A DNA stretch of 64,000 bases from Chryseobacterium sp. KACC 21268 (GCA_028736075.1 CP117875.1:3906001-3970000); one strand, 5' to 3'. Numbered from the stretch's first letter, positions 1 to 9,366 are shown. The notes: generated by a model not told the origin, from the sequence alone. Translations and numbers: made by a program.

Positions 1-861
1 ATTAGTGTAAGTGATTGGAGTATTAAAGAATTTAATTGGTCCATTTTTCGCAGCTACCCAAGGTGTTGCTTTTCCGAAATTTGGAGAGGTTGGATCAAAA
101 GCATTCCATTGGTACACCATTTGATTAGGATTAAATGCTGGTCCCCAAGATGCATCCTCATAGAAGTTAGCATATGGATTGCCATCTGGTGCGTTTGCTT
201 CCATATAGAAGTCAGCATCGTATCCACCACCATATTTGTTCTGGTATTCTGGAAAAGTACTTTTATCAATAAATCCAGCTTGAACAGTTGAAGAGAATGT
301 TACACCCCAAGATCCATCATCTTTACCTTTACCGTTTTTGGTAACGATAACGATAACGATAACACCATTAAGACCTCTCTCACCATAAAGAGCAGATGCT
401 GCTGCACCTTTCAATACGTTGATAGATGCGATATCCTCTTGGTTGATATCAGATAAAGCATTACCATAATCTACAGCAGAAGTATACGTTGATGTATTGT
501 TGATTGGAGAACCATCAATTACAATTAATGGGTTACCTCCCTGTACACTTTTCACACCTCTAATCAATAGATTAGAAGATCCACCAAAGTTACTTGTGGT
601 TGTTACATTAAGACCTGCAATTTTCCCGGACAACTGAGAAGCGATGTTCCCTGTATTAGTTGTTCCGTCTGACAAAGCACTTGCTTTAATCTCTTGAGAA
701 GCATATCCTAAAGATTTTTTTTCTCTCTTGATACCTAAAGCCGTCACTACAACGCCTTCGATATCTTGAGTCTTAGCCGTATCCTGTACCGTTTGCGCCG
801 AAACCATTGCAAAAGACGAAGAAAGAACCACTGCTAAAACGCTTGTTGTTAATTTTTTCAT
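1..861 (-). CDS. SusC/RagA-type TonB-dependent outer membrane receptor, 5' part only
   Basis: The reading frame opens at the ATG at 861 and stays open to the left edge, giving 287 residues of a protein that would normally be about 900-1100. Residues 1-23 are a signal peptide ending SAQ. A TonB-box-like stretch (IEGVVVTALGIKRE) leads straight into the plug domain with LIRGVKSVQGGNPLIVIDG and INVLKGAAASALYGERG, both diagnostic of SusC/RagA receptors. The family imports oligosaccharides, peptides or siderophores through the outer membrane together with a SusD lipoprotein; the partner and the beta-barrel lie outside the window, so the substrate cannot be told. There is no N-terminal CarboxypepD_reg domain. 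The plug contains an unusual VIVIVIV run coded by a tandem hexamer. Family assignment is secure. Confidence 0.93.
   Translation of the reverse strand, partial: MKKLTTSVLAVVLSSSFAMVSAQTVQDTAKTQDIEGVVVTALGIKREKKSLGYASQEIKASALSDGTTNTGNIASQLSGKIAGLNVTTTSNFGGSSNLLIRGVKSVQGGNPLIVIDGSPINNTSTYTSAVDYGNALSDINQEDIASINVLKGAAASALYGERGLNGVIVIVIVTKNGKGKDDGSWGVTFSSTVQAGFIDKSTFPEYQNKYGGGYDADFYMEANAPDGNPYANFYEDASWGPAFNPNQMVYQWNAFDPTSPNFGKATPWVAAKNGPIKFFNTPITYTN
346..363. repeat. In-frame tandem hexamer (GATAAC x3) in the SusC plug
   Basis: Three perfect GATAAC units, preceded by a partial one. Read on the minus strand they code alternating Val-Ile, expanding the usual NGVIxIxTKKG segment of SusC plugs to NGVIVIVIVTKNG. 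Gain or loss of a unit changes two residues without a frameshift. Confidence 0.85.
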
Positions 862-967
862 ATCAAATCAAATTTTTCAATAAACAAAAATGCAAAACTT
901 TATTAATATATACAACACAAATTGTTAAAAATTTGTTAATTGTATTATGTAAAGTTTACTATTTCTA

Positions 968-975
968 TAACTTTG
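968..975 (+). promoter_or_regulatory. Bacteroidota -7 box upstream of rnhB
   Basis: TAACTTTG matches TAnnTTTG and lies 16 bases before the rnhB ATG. No well-spaced -33 TTG was found, so this rests on the -7 box alone. Confidence 0.5.
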
Positions 976-991
976 ACAAGTAATATTTATT

Positions 992-1588
992 ATGCCTCTA
1001 CTAAAAAACTTTTCAGAATCACTTTTAGAAGCTGGCTGCGACGAGGTCGGAAGAGGTTGTCTCTCAGGTCCCGTTGTAGCTGCTGCTGTGATTGTTAACA
1101 AAAATTTTAAGCAAAATTTAGTTAATGATTCTAAAACGTTAAATTTTAAAACAAGACAGAATCTCGATCTATATATAAGAGAAAATGCAGTAGATTTTGC
1201 AATCGCTGAACTTTCTCCGGAATTTATTGACCGACATAATATTCTCAATGCAAGTATCCACGCGATGCATTTGGCACTTGACCAACTGAAAAGCAGACCG
1301 GAATTGATTTTGGTGGATGGCAATCGTTTCCATCCTTATAATTACACACCGCACCATTGCATCATCAAAGGTGATAGCAAATTTCTGTCAATCGCCGCCG
1401 CTTCCATCATCGCAAAAAATTACCGTGACAATCTGATGATAAAACTTCACGATGAGTTCCCACATTACGGCTGGGATACCAATTTTGGCTATTGTACAAA
1501 AACGCATCAGAAAGGACTTAAAAAATTTGGACCTACAATTCACCACAGAAAATCTTTTCGATTGGACTACGATGTCGAGATTGATTAA
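992..1588 (+). CDS. rnhB: Ribonuclease HII
   Basis: A 198-residue protein of normal length for the type II RNase H that cleaves the RNA strand of RNA-DNA hybrids and starts removal of single ribonucleotides from DNA. Residues 15-22 are GCDEVGRG, holding the first two catalytic acids (D17, E18) and the GRG substrate-sensing motif. A further acid lies in LILVDGN, and SIAAASIIAKNYRD is the conserved helix near the end of the active site. The ATG at 992 follows a -7 box. The next gene, an AddA-like helicase, begins 50 bases downstream on the same strand, so the two may be cotranscribed; both act on DNA integrity. Cytoplasmic. Confidence 0.96.
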   Translation: MPLLKNFSESLLEAGCDEVGRGCLSGPVVAAAVIVNKNFKQNLVNDSKTLNFKTRQNLDLYIRENAVDFAIAELSPEFIDRHNILNASIHAMHLALDQLKSRPELILVDGNRFHPYNYTPHHCIIKGDSKFLSIAAASIIAKNYRDNLMIKLHDEFPHYGWDTNFGYCTKTHQKGLKKFGPTIHHRKSFRLDYDVEID

Positions 1589-1638
1589 ATTTTTTTAAAA
1601 CTATTTTGTAAATTGCTTCCTTAACCTATTATATAAGG

Positions 1639-4600
1639 ATGCAAAACTCATACACCGTCATCAATGCTTCCGCCGGCTCTGGCAAAACTTACCGTCTGGT
1701 TCAGAGTTTATTGATGATTTGCCTTCGATTTCCCAATCAATCCGATGCTATCCGAACGATTTTGGCATTGACTTTCACCAATAAGGCGGCCAAAGAAATG
1801 AAGGAAAGAATCCTCTTCTATCTCGGCGAATTTGTAAAAGAAAATTACACTGAGAATCAGGATTTAAAGAATGTTCAGGAAGCATTGGCAAGTCAAGGTT
1901 ACAGGATTACGTTGGACGATTTGCATCATCGTTCGCAGAAAGTGCTTGATTATATTTTGCACCACTACTCGACTTTGAACATTGGGACGATTGACAAGTT
2001 CAATTCCCGATTGGTAAAGAGTTTTTCCTACGAATTGGGATTGGCTCAGAACTTCAATCTGGAAATCCAGCCAGAACCTTATTTGATTGAAGCGGTTGAC
2101 AAAATGCTGGACGAAATTGGCGAAGACGAAACCGTTTCCGATGCTTTTATGGATTACGTGAATTATAATTTGGATAATAACGAGCGTGTCAACCTCAACC
2201 AAACGCTTTATAATTCAGCAAAAAAATTTGTGAGCGATGTACACTACAAACCTTTGCAGGACAACAAAGATTTCGAATGGGAAGCTTATGAAAACAAGAA
2301 AAACGAACTTAGAGAAACGATTAAAAATCTAAAATCTGAATCGCTTGAAATCGCAAAACGAGCTTTGGAATTAATTAAAAGCAAAGATATTGAGATTGAG
2401 GATTTTGCGAGCGGAAAAAATGGAATCGGTGGATTTTTTGTCAACATTCTTGAGTTTCATAAAACCAAGGATAAAAAATTTCCGTTCCCGACAACTTCCG
2501 AAGATTCGAAGATTGAAACTTTCTTAAAAGGTGCTTCCACAAAAGGAAAACACAAGCAAGCCGAGATTCAGGATATTTTACCTCAACTGATTTCTTGGCG
2601 AAGAGAAATCATTGATTTATACATTAATTCTCAAAAAAAAGAAAAAGTTCTGCAAGCGATTTTGCCTTTAAAGGTGAACGCCGACATTCAGAAAAAACTA
2701 TTGGAAATCGAGGAAGAGAACGATTTGGTTTTGCTTTCGAAATTTAATATTTTGATTAATGAAAATCTTCGGAATGAACCTTCAGCATTTATTTATGAGA
2801 AAGTTGGGACGCAGTTTCAGCATTATTTCTTTGATGAATTCCAGGACACTTCCACGATGCAATGGCAGAATTTCCTTCCGCTTCGGGACAACAGCATCAC
2901 GTCGGACGACACGAGTTTCACCATCGTTGGCGACCCGAAACAGAGCATCTACAGATTCCGTGGTGGCGAAAGTGAATTGATGCTCAATATCATTAATAAA
3001 AAAGAAATCACACCCAAATTTGCAACGGCAGAAAATCTCGGTTTCAACTGGCGAAGTGCGAAGAATATTGTCGATTTTAATAACAAATTGTACGACTTTA
3101 TGTCTGGCGATTTGAATGATGAGCATCAGAAAATCTTCGGAGAAAATGCTTTGCAGGAATCAAAATCCAAGTTGGAAGGTCGCGTGAAAATTCATCTTTT
3201 GGAAAACTCGACCAAGAACGTTTTCTACGAAGAAACGGTGGCGAAAATGCAGAATGACATTCAGGAAAGTTTGGATAATGGTTTTGATTTTTCGGACATC
3301 ACGATTCTTTGCAGAGGAAATTCAGATATTTTTAATTATTCTCAGCTTTTGGGAAATTTGAAAGTCAATTACAAAGGAAAGGAAACTTACATCAAAACGA
3401 TTTCCGAGAAAGGTTTGACCTTGGATTTAGCCTTTACCATCAAAGCTTTAATTGAGTTTTTGAAATGGAATCTTGTTCCAAAAAACCGTCAATTCTTGGT
3501 TAAAATGATGTACTTTCTGAATGTTTCGGGAAGAATTACAATGACGGATTTTACTTCGGAAATTAAAGAAATTTTGAAGTTTGAAAACAAGAAAGACATT
3601 GAAGATTTCATTAATGAAAAATATAATGTAACCCTGATTCAGAAGGACATTCCGCAACTTAATCTTTATAATTTCATTGAATATTACGTTCACGAATTCT
3701 CGGTCGAAAATAAGGAAACCGATTTCCTTTTGAATTTCCTTGAAATGCTTCACAATTACACGCAAAATACGGGAGCAACGCTGAAAGAATTCCTGAAATA
3801 TTGGGATGATGAAGCTTCGAAAATCAGTATTCAGGCGAGTGAAAATGTGGATGCGATTCAGATTATGACGATTCACAAGGCGAAAGGTCTGGAATTTCCC
3901 ATCGTTTTCATTCCAATGGAAAATAAAAATAATGATGGCAAATTTTCGGAATGGTTTGATTTGGGAAGCGAAGATGAACTGAAAACCGTGATTCTCAACC
4001 AATTTTCGCCTGAACTGGAAAGATATGATGAGGAATTGGCGGGTTTTAATTTAATTAATTCTTACCGAAACAAAATCGACCGTTTTTGCATTCAATATGT
4101 GGCGACGACAAGACCTGTGGAACAACTTTTTTTCTATCTGGAAAAACCGAATAAATCTGCAAATCATTTGGAATTGTTTGATTTCGCCAGTCAATTTCAG
4201 CCAGTCGAAAATGGTGAATTATTAGATTCATTTGATGTTTACGAAGTCTCAGCAGAATCCTTAAAAAAACAAAAACGCAAGGAGAAAAAAAAATATCAAT
4301 CCGAAAATATCAGTTCGATTTCTCAGAAAACCGAGAAAGCTTCGAATATCGAAATTGCGACCTCATCCAAAAGTTATCAAAACCGGGTGGAACACGTGCG
4401 AATGGGAATTTTCACGCACGAAATCCTATCAAAAATCAAAACAAAAAAAGATGTTTTGAAAGTTCTGAATTCTTATGTTTTGGAAGGCACCATCACAAAC
4501 GATGAGAAAACTTCGATTTTAGAACGCATTGAGAATATCATTAATGATAAAAATTACAGTTCTTATTTTGCGGAAAATCTAAACATCATCAATGAACGAG

Positions 4601-4797
4601 ATATGCTTTCTGTGGAAGATGGAACGTCGAAAACCTATCGTCCGGATAGGTTGATCAAAACAAAAGATGGCTTTATCATCGTGGATTTCAAAACGGGAAG
4701 CGAGAAGGAAAAAGACCAGAAACAGGTGGCGCTTTATCAGGAAAAATTGGAGCATTTTGGGGAAAAGGTAGTGAGGACGGATGTGATTTATATTTAA
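1639..4797 (+). CDS. AddA/RecB-like UvrD-family helicase-nuclease
   Basis: A 1052-residue superfamily 1A helicase with a C-terminal RecB-type nuclease, as in AddA, which processes double-strand breaks before RecA loading. Walker A is NASAGSGKT near residues 9-17; Walker B is DEFQDTS from about 399; GDPKQSIYRFRG (about 431) is motif III; IMTIHKAKGLEFP (about 742) is motif V; YVATTRPVEQLF is motif VI, with ATTRP where most have ALTRA. The nuclease is near residues 990-1035, with PDRL and IVDFKTG carrying the PD-(D/E)XK acids and lysine. No AddB partner is in the window, so naming it addA would go beyond the evidence. ATAAGG sits directly before the ATG. Downstream is a hairpin shared with the convergent gene. 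Confidence 0.9.
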   Translation: MQNSYTVINASAGSGKTYRLVQSLLMICLRFPNQSDAIRTILALTFTNKAAKEMKERILFYLGEFVKENYTENQDLKNVQEALASQGYRITLDDLHHRSQKVLDYILHHYSTLNIGTIDKFNSRLVKSFSYELGLAQNFNLEIQPEPYLIEAVDKMLDEIGEDETVSDAFMDYVNYNLDNNERVNLNQTLYNSAKKFVSDVHYKPLQDNKDFEWEAYENKKNELRETIKNLKSESLEIAKRALELIKSKDIEIEDFASGKNGIGGFFVNILEFHKTKDKKFPFPTTSEDSKIETFLKGASTKGKHKQAEIQDILPQLISWRREIIDLYINSQKKEKVLQAILPLKVNADIQKKLLEIEEENDLVLLSKFNILINENLRNEPSAFIYEKVGTQFQHYFFDEFQDTSTMQWQNFLPLRDNSITSDDTSFTIVGDPKQSIYRFRGGESELMLNIINKKEITPKFATAENLGFNWRSAKNIVDFNNKLYDFMSGDLNDEHQKIFGENALQESKSKLEGRVKIHLLENSTKNVFYEETVAKMQNDIQESLDNGFDFSDITILCRGNSDIFNYSQLLGNLKVNYKGKETYIKTISEKGLTLDLAFTIKALIEFLKWNLVPKNRQFLVKMMYFLNVSGRITMTDFTSEIKEILKFENKKDIEDFINEKYNVTLIQKDIPQLNLYNFIEYYVHEFSVENKETDFLLNFLEMLHNYTQNTGATLKEFLKYWDDEASKISIQASENVDAIQIMTIHKAKGLEFPIVFIPMENKNNDGKFSEWFDLGSEDELKTVILNQFSPELERYDEELAGFNLINSYRNKIDRFCIQYVATTRPVEQLFFYLEKPNKSANHLELFDFASQFQPVENGELLDSFDVYEVSAESLKKQKRKEKKKYQSENISSISQKTEKASNIEIATSSKSYQNRVEHVRMGIFTHEILSKIKTKKDVLKVLNSYVLEGTITNDEKTSILERIENIINDKNYSSYFAENLNIINERDMLSVEDGTSKTYRPDRLIKTKDGFIIVDFKTGSEKEKDQKQVALYQEKLEHFGEKVVRTDVIYI

Positions 4798-4812
4798 TTC
4801 CGTGCAAAGGTC

Positions 4813-4876
4813 GCTCCTCTGGAGCTTCGCTTGCTTTGCTTATTAGATTGCTACCAATAGATTGTCGCTCTGCGAC
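4813..4876. repeat. Pair of short hairpins with TCT triloops (REP-like)
   Basis: Two perfect five-base-pair hairpins with the same loop lie 38 bases apart: GCTCC-TCT-GGAGC (4813-4825) and GTCGC-TCT-GCGAC (4864-4876), with GCTACCAATAGATT just before the second. They fill the gap between two convergent genes and resemble short palindromic repeats dispersed in flavobacterial genomes. Confidence 0.5.
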
Positions 4877-4914
4877 TTTCAAAATCTTATTAATCAAAAG
4901 CATAGACAAAAAAA

Positions 4915-4938
4915 ATCCCGAGGAATGATTCTCGGGAT
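4915..4938. terminator. Bidirectional intrinsic terminator
   Basis: ATCCCGAG and CTCGGGAT form an eight-base-pair stem. On the minus strand it is followed by a T run and ends the DUF3857 transcript; on the plus strand a T-rich stretch follows, so it may also end the helicase transcript. Confidence 0.8.
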
Positions 4939-4946
4939 TTGCATTT

Positions 4947-6917
4947 TTATTTCTTAACAGCGGTTACAACCTGGCCTTCCATCTTGGTAATATTATCAAA
5001 AATCTGTTTGAATGCTGGATAATATTCTTTCGGATAAACCGGGTCTTCAACTGTTGTGGTGGTTTCTACAGTCAGTTTGTTTCCTTCCTGAGTCACTTTA
5101 TAAACGTATTGGATCGCATTGTCCTCGGTTCGGAACTTTTTAGATTTCGGAACGTTTTCGAAAGCGTAGCCATCAGGCAGAGTAATCGTCACTTTTTTGA
5201 TTTTGTCGTAACCTGTGTAGAGTTCGATTGGTGAACGTCGAGTTTCTGTCTGGTCAAATTCGTGGGATTTGTTGTACAAGAACAAAAGAGGATTGAACAC
5301 TAATTTACCGCCAATTCCATCTACAAATGTATCAGAATCAAAGTCGAAACTGGTTTCAAAATCACCTTTTTCTGTGACACCTGACTTTATATTACTGTAA
5401 GGAAATTTGTATCTTTCTTTGTAGTTTTCCTTTTGGTATTCTGTTTTATCCTTATCGTGTCTTTCGTTATTCATCATTGCATAAAGCATCGTATCTCGAT
5501 CAGAAAAATTACCTGCAAAAGTTCCATCTGGATTCAGTTTGGCATCTACCGTAAGGTAGGTCATACTTTTCTCTGGGCATAGAACGTGGATTTGTTTTGC
5601 ATCGGTCTTGGTCATCACAAATCCATAATAATTAAGTGCTGCAGGACGAATGATGTTTGGTGACGTCATCTTGGAAGTCGCATCATACAATGTAAACTTG
5701 CCATTAATATCTATAGATGCTAAAACGTAATTAAGCATTCCAATACTAGGCGAATACCCTGTCAAAATGCCTCTTCCGACAGTGGAAAGCAACACAGGCT
5801 CAGCATTAAGACCTGCACTTCTCATCAATAAAATCAATAACAAATTAATTTCTGCCGAGTTTCCTGATTTTGTATTGATTAGATTTCTAATTCCTTTATC
5901 CGAAAAAGCTGAATATTCTCCATCCCAGCTATATCTACCTTGGGTAAACTTTAAAACTGCAGCAGCTCTTTGCTCTTCATTTTTAATTGATTTGATATCT
6001 TCTGGAAGTAGGTCTTTTACAAGACTCGATCTCTTCAGCTCATCGCCAAAATTTTCATCTTCATAGAGTTGTTTTCTAATATCCTGCCATGTTACGCCAT
6101 AGGACTTGAATCCTCCTCTAAGTGCACCGTCATAAACACTGTTTCCTCCCGTCAGTGGGAAATCAGTAGAGTTGAGCTCAAGGCGTATGGAAGTTCTGTA
6201 GTTTTCTATATTATTGACATATTTTTCATCTTTATACGCGGCAATATCTTTGTAAGCGAAGCGATAAGTTCTGCAATCGGCACCATACAAAATTTTCTCC
6301 GTAACTTCCTGCTTAAATGGTTTCAACTCGCCTTTATAATTAATATTGTATCCAAATTGTTTTGGTGCATCAAAAACGTATTCTAAGTACCTGATGGGAA
6401 CTTCATCCTCTATCATAACTTTTGGAATGACATATAGGAACGGAGATAGAACAGAATATTTGTATTCTACAATAGAACCGTCCTTTACATTTTCGAAAGC
6501 AAATTTGGTGACAGATATGTTCTTGTTTTCTTTGGATTTAAATTTAGAATTCTTATCAACAGATGTTGCTGCTATTTTTCCATTTTCAAGATTATACGTA
6601 TTGACTTTGAGTGATGTTATTTTTTCCTCGCTCTTACTTTTGCTTTGATAGGTGTAGATCTCCTCTTCCAAAAACTTTTTCGCATCATCTTTCTTGTATA
6701 TTTTCACCCTACTCACAACATCCAGATGCAATTCTCCATCTGTGATATAATAATGAAAAGTCTTGTAAAGTACTTCTGCAGGTTCGGATGGATTCTTGGA
6801 GTATGATGTCAATTTTAAATCTTCTGCATCCAGTTTTGGAAGATCAAGAAATTTGTACTGTCCAAAAATTGGTAAGACAATGCAGGTTAGTACAAATTGT
6901 AGAATTTTTGTTTTCAT
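4947..6917 (-). CDS. DUF3857/transglutaminase-like protein, catalytic residues lost
   Basis: A 656-residue exported protein (signal peptide MKTKILQFVLTCIVLPIFGQ). The N-terminal half is DUF3857-like, followed by a transglutaminase-like fold near residues 330-420 and a C-terminal beta domain. Where the family has GDC with the nucleophilic cysteine, this protein reads TKSGNSAEINLLL, placing Ser at residue 354; where the histidine should stand it reads MLNYVLASIDI. Only the aspartate of LYDATSKM remains, so it is probably not an active transglutaminase or protease. The gene starts 7 bases after its paralogue at 6925-8805, which keeps Cys and His, so the two are surely cotranscribed and may act as a pair in the periplasm. 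The biological role is unknown. Confidence 0.85.
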   Translation of the reverse strand: MKTKILQFVLTCIVLPIFGQYKFLDLPKLDAEDLKLTSYSKNPSEPAEVLYKTFHYYITDGELHLDVVSRVKIYKKDDAKKFLEEEIYTYQSKSKSEEKITSLKVNTYNLENGKIAATSVDKNSKFKSKENKNISVTKFAFENVKDGSIVEYKYSVLSPFLYVIPKVMIEDEVPIRYLEYVFDAPKQFGYNINYKGELKPFKQEVTEKILYGADCRTYRFAYKDIAAYKDEKYVNNIENYRTSIRLELNSTDFPLTGGNSVYDGALRGGFKSYGVTWQDIRKQLYEDENFGDELKRSSLVKDLLPEDIKSIKNEEQRAAAVLKFTQGRYSWDGEYSAFSDKGIRNLINTKSGNSAEINLLLILLMRSAGLNAEPVLLSTVGRGILTGYSPSIGMLNYVLASIDINGKFTLYDATSKMTSPNIIRPAALNYYGFVMTKTDAKQIHVLCPEKSMTYLTVDAKLNPDGTFAGNFSDRDTMLYAMMNNERHDKDKTEYQKENYKERYKFPYSNIKSGVTEKGDFETSFDFDSDTFVDGIGGKLVFNPLLFLYNKSHEFDQTETRRSPIELYTGYDKIKKVTITLPDGYAFENVPKSKKFRTEDNAIQYVYKVTQEGNKLTVETTTTVEDPVYPKEYYPAFKQIFDNITKMEGQVVTAVKK

Positions 6918-6924
6918 TGTTTGA

Positions 6925-8805
6925 TTATAGTTTTGTTATTAGAATTTTGGTATGGTCTATTTTTGAGGTTTTCTTTCGGAAATTAATGTAGTCAGAAATC
7001 TTATCTGCGGCAAAAATACCTTTCTTCAGCATAAATTTTCTTCTGACTAATAATTTTTTATCCTGAGGAATAAACTCCATAGAAAAGCTTCCAAACTCCG
7101 AGTCAATTTGCACAGGTGCTATGGTTTCGGAGAATTTATGCGTGTCTGGAATTGTATATTCGATTTCGTAATCATCTGTAAAACCGAACGGGATTTCTAT
7201 TGGCATCTTTCTATCAGAATTTTCCAGGTAAAAGTCAGAATCTACGAAGGGAATTGCTCTGAAGTAGATATCAGAGCCCAAGGATTTAGAGTAATTGGCA
7301 GCTTTGAAGTTTAGATCAAAATTAATATTTCCATGATCTCTGTCATTGATCATATTCTGAATATCGATGCTGGAAAGTTGAAGATTGTCATAACGGTGTT
7401 TCAACGCATCCCGTTGTTCTACAGGCGTTAGTGACAACAATGACATAGACATATCATACAAACCTCCCGAATATGAAAATTTAGACGTTACATCCAAATT
7501 ATTATCTGCAGAGATATTGGCTTTTACTCTTAAAATCTCTTTATTATTTTCTGTGATGGATTTTGGTGTATCTACGATTTCTGCGGTACCATCTTTTATC
7601 ATTAGTACATTTCGGTCTGTTGTGCGATAACTCAAATGGTTGTATGCAATTCTCTGAGACGTATTCTCCAGCCAGATATTTCCTGTTTCAGTCGGGACGC
7701 ACAGTATCACGTGATTGCCATCCATTCTCGGGAAATCCTTATCAAAAAGTTTTGGCGTGTCATCCATATAGATTACGGAATAATAAGATGGGATTCCCGC
7801 AGCTTTAAGCAGCACTCTCATGTAATTTGTCAGCGCTTTGCAATCGCCGTAGCTCTTTTTCCTCACATCTTCTGCCAGCATTGGTTGCCAGCCTCCAATT
7901 CCTAATGCAACAAAAACATATCTCGTTTTGTTTTGCATATATTGATAAATGGTCTTTACTTTTTCTTCCGTGGTTCCTTTCAGATTAAGTGCATTCACCT
8001 CTTGTTGCAGCTCTGGCGTAATCACAGAAACAGGCTCCAAGATATCGTTATACCATTTTCCAAAACTTTGCCAATTGGACATATCGCCACGTTTGCCCTT
8101 CAATGTAAAATTATCTAAAGCAAACTCCGCCCTTGGCATCAATGTCACAGGATTGGGAGCATATTTTTCTTCTACGAATGCAGGAACATTATTATAGGTA
8201 AGAGAAAAATTATTTTCGTCGCCTTCTAATAGAATTGTTCCATAATCTGTATTCTTTATCTTCCGTCTTAATTTTATTCCAGACTTGTTTGTAAAACTAT
8301 ATGAGGAATTTTCTACTGCAGCATTGTAACCGTAGAAAGTAAAAAAAGGATTCAGAAAAGCCGTATCAGAGGAATCTTCGTCATAACTAAGTTCAATCGT
8401 GTAAGGATAACTGTTGGAAATGATTTTCAGGTACAACATCCTGGACTCCGTGTACAACTCGAAACCTTCGGAAGAAGAAAAATCTGAAAAATCTTTTTTC
8501 GAATACGTTTTTGACAATCGCCCCGAGGCATCAAAGGTTCGGACTTTGATGTCGCTCACTTTATTGGTTTTGTCATACGGGATTTTCAGAGCGGCATAAT
8601 CATCTCCCGCTTTGGTCATGATTGTGATCGCTTTTGTAAAGTGAGTCTCAACCTGGCTTACAGAGCTTACAACAGTTTTCTGATCATAATTTCTGATGAC
8701 AACATCGGCGTCTTTTAAAAGTTTTTCTGGTATTTCAGTGACGCCATAGTTTTGTGAAAGCATCTTTACAGACACCATCACGAAGAGGGTTATTAGTTTT
8801 TTCAT
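6925..8805 (-). CDS. DUF3857/transglutaminase-like protein, active-site Cys and His present
   Basis: A 626-residue exported protein (signal peptide ending near MLSQ) with DUF3857 followed by a transglutaminase-like core. YGDCKALTNYMRVLLKAAGI places the nucleophile at Cys322, and GNHVILCVP places the histidine at His365. The third position is in IWLENTSQ, where Glu/Asn occupies the usual acidic site, as is common in this family. Bacterial transglutaminase-like proteins of this type may be proteases or amidases; the substrate is unknown. The ferritin stop lies 14 bases upstream and the degenerate paralogue starts 7 bases downstream, so the three genes may form one transcript, though ferritin also has its own promoter. 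Confidence 0.88.
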   Translation of the reverse strand: MKKLITLFVMVSVKMLSQNYGVTEIPEKLLKDADVVIRNYDQKTVVSSVSQVETHFTKAITIMTKAGDDYAALKIPYDKTNKVSDIKVRTFDASGRLSKTYSKKDFSDFSSSEGFELYTESRMLYLKIISNSYPYTIELSYDEDSSDTAFLNPFFTFYGYNAAVENSSYSFTNKSGIKLRRKIKNTDYGTILLEGDENNFSLTYNNVPAFVEEKYAPNPVTLMPRAEFALDNFTLKGKRGDMSNWQSFGKWYNDILEPVSVITPELQQEVNALNLKGTTEEKVKTIYQYMQNKTRYVFVALGIGGWQPMLAEDVRKKSYGDCKALTNYMRVLLKAAGIPSYYSVIYMDDTPKLFDKDFPRMDGNHVILCVPTETGNIWLENTSQRIAYNHLSYRTTDRNVLMIKDGTAEIVDTPKSITENNKEILRVKANISADNNLDVTSKFSYSGGLYDMSMSLLSLTPVEQRDALKHRYDNLQLSSIDIQNMINDRDHGNINFDLNFKAANYSKSLGSDIYFRAIPFVDSDFYLENSDRKMPIEIPFGFTDDYEIEYTIPDTHKFSETIAPVQIDSEFGSFSMEFIPQDKKLLVRRKFMLKKGIFAADKISDYINFRKKTSKIDHTKILITKL

Positions 8806-8819
8806 TAGTTTTTAAAGAA

Positions 8820-9326
8820 TTAATTCGCTGCCGGAACAAAAACCCTTTGAGCCAATTCCTGGTCAAATAGATACAATGCAGACGGATTGTCCTTCACCAT
8901 TTTGATTTTTGAGACCAATGTAGATGCGCTCGATTCCTCCTCTACTTGCTCGTTGATGAACCATTGCAAGAAGCTAGTCGTTGCAAAATCACTTTCTTCA
9001 TTCGCCGCTTTTACGATGTTGAAGATACTTCTCGTCACCAATCTCTCGTGATCCAAAGCTTTTTCGAAAATCTCCTGAGCATTGTTGAACTCGTGTGGTG
9101 GCTTTGGAACTTCGTTTAGAATGATTTTTCCACCAATATCATTCACGTAATCAAACATCTTGTCGGCGTGCATCAATTCTTCTTTGGATTGCACCCGGAA
9201 GTAGTTTCCGATTCCTTCCAAATCCTGAGCGTAGAACCAAGCACTCATCGAAAGATATAATTGCGCGGCGTATTGCTCTTTTGTGATTTGCTCGTTGACA
9301 AGTGTAACTATTTTTTCTGAGACCAT
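8820..9326 (-). CDS. ftnA: Ferritin (iron storage)
   Basis: Four-helix non-haem ferritin that oxidises Fe(II) and stores Fe(III) in a 24-mer. Ferroxidase ligands are visible in EQYAAQLYLSMSAW (Glu), SKEELMHADKMFDYV (ExxH) and LQWFINEQVEEE. The longest frame starts at 9356, but that ATG would lie only about five bases after the expected transcription start of the TATATTTG box at 9367-9374. The ATG at 9326 (MVSEKIVTLVNEQITKEQ) leaves a leader of about 35 bases and matches the usual N-terminus, giving 168 residues, so I chose it. Cytoplasmic. No Fur box could be recognised with confidence. Confidence 0.93.
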   Translation of the reverse strand: MVSEKIVTLVNEQITKEQYAAQLYLSMSAWFYAQDLEGIGNYFRVQSKEELMHADKMFDYVNDIGGKIILNEVPKPPHEFNNAQEIFEKALDHERLVTRSIFNIVKAANEESDFATTSFLQWFINEQVEEESSASTLVSKIKMVKDNPSALYLFDQELAQRVFVPAAN

Positions 9327-9366
9327 AACTTTTTGTATTAATTTTTTATATTTCAACTTTAAAACT

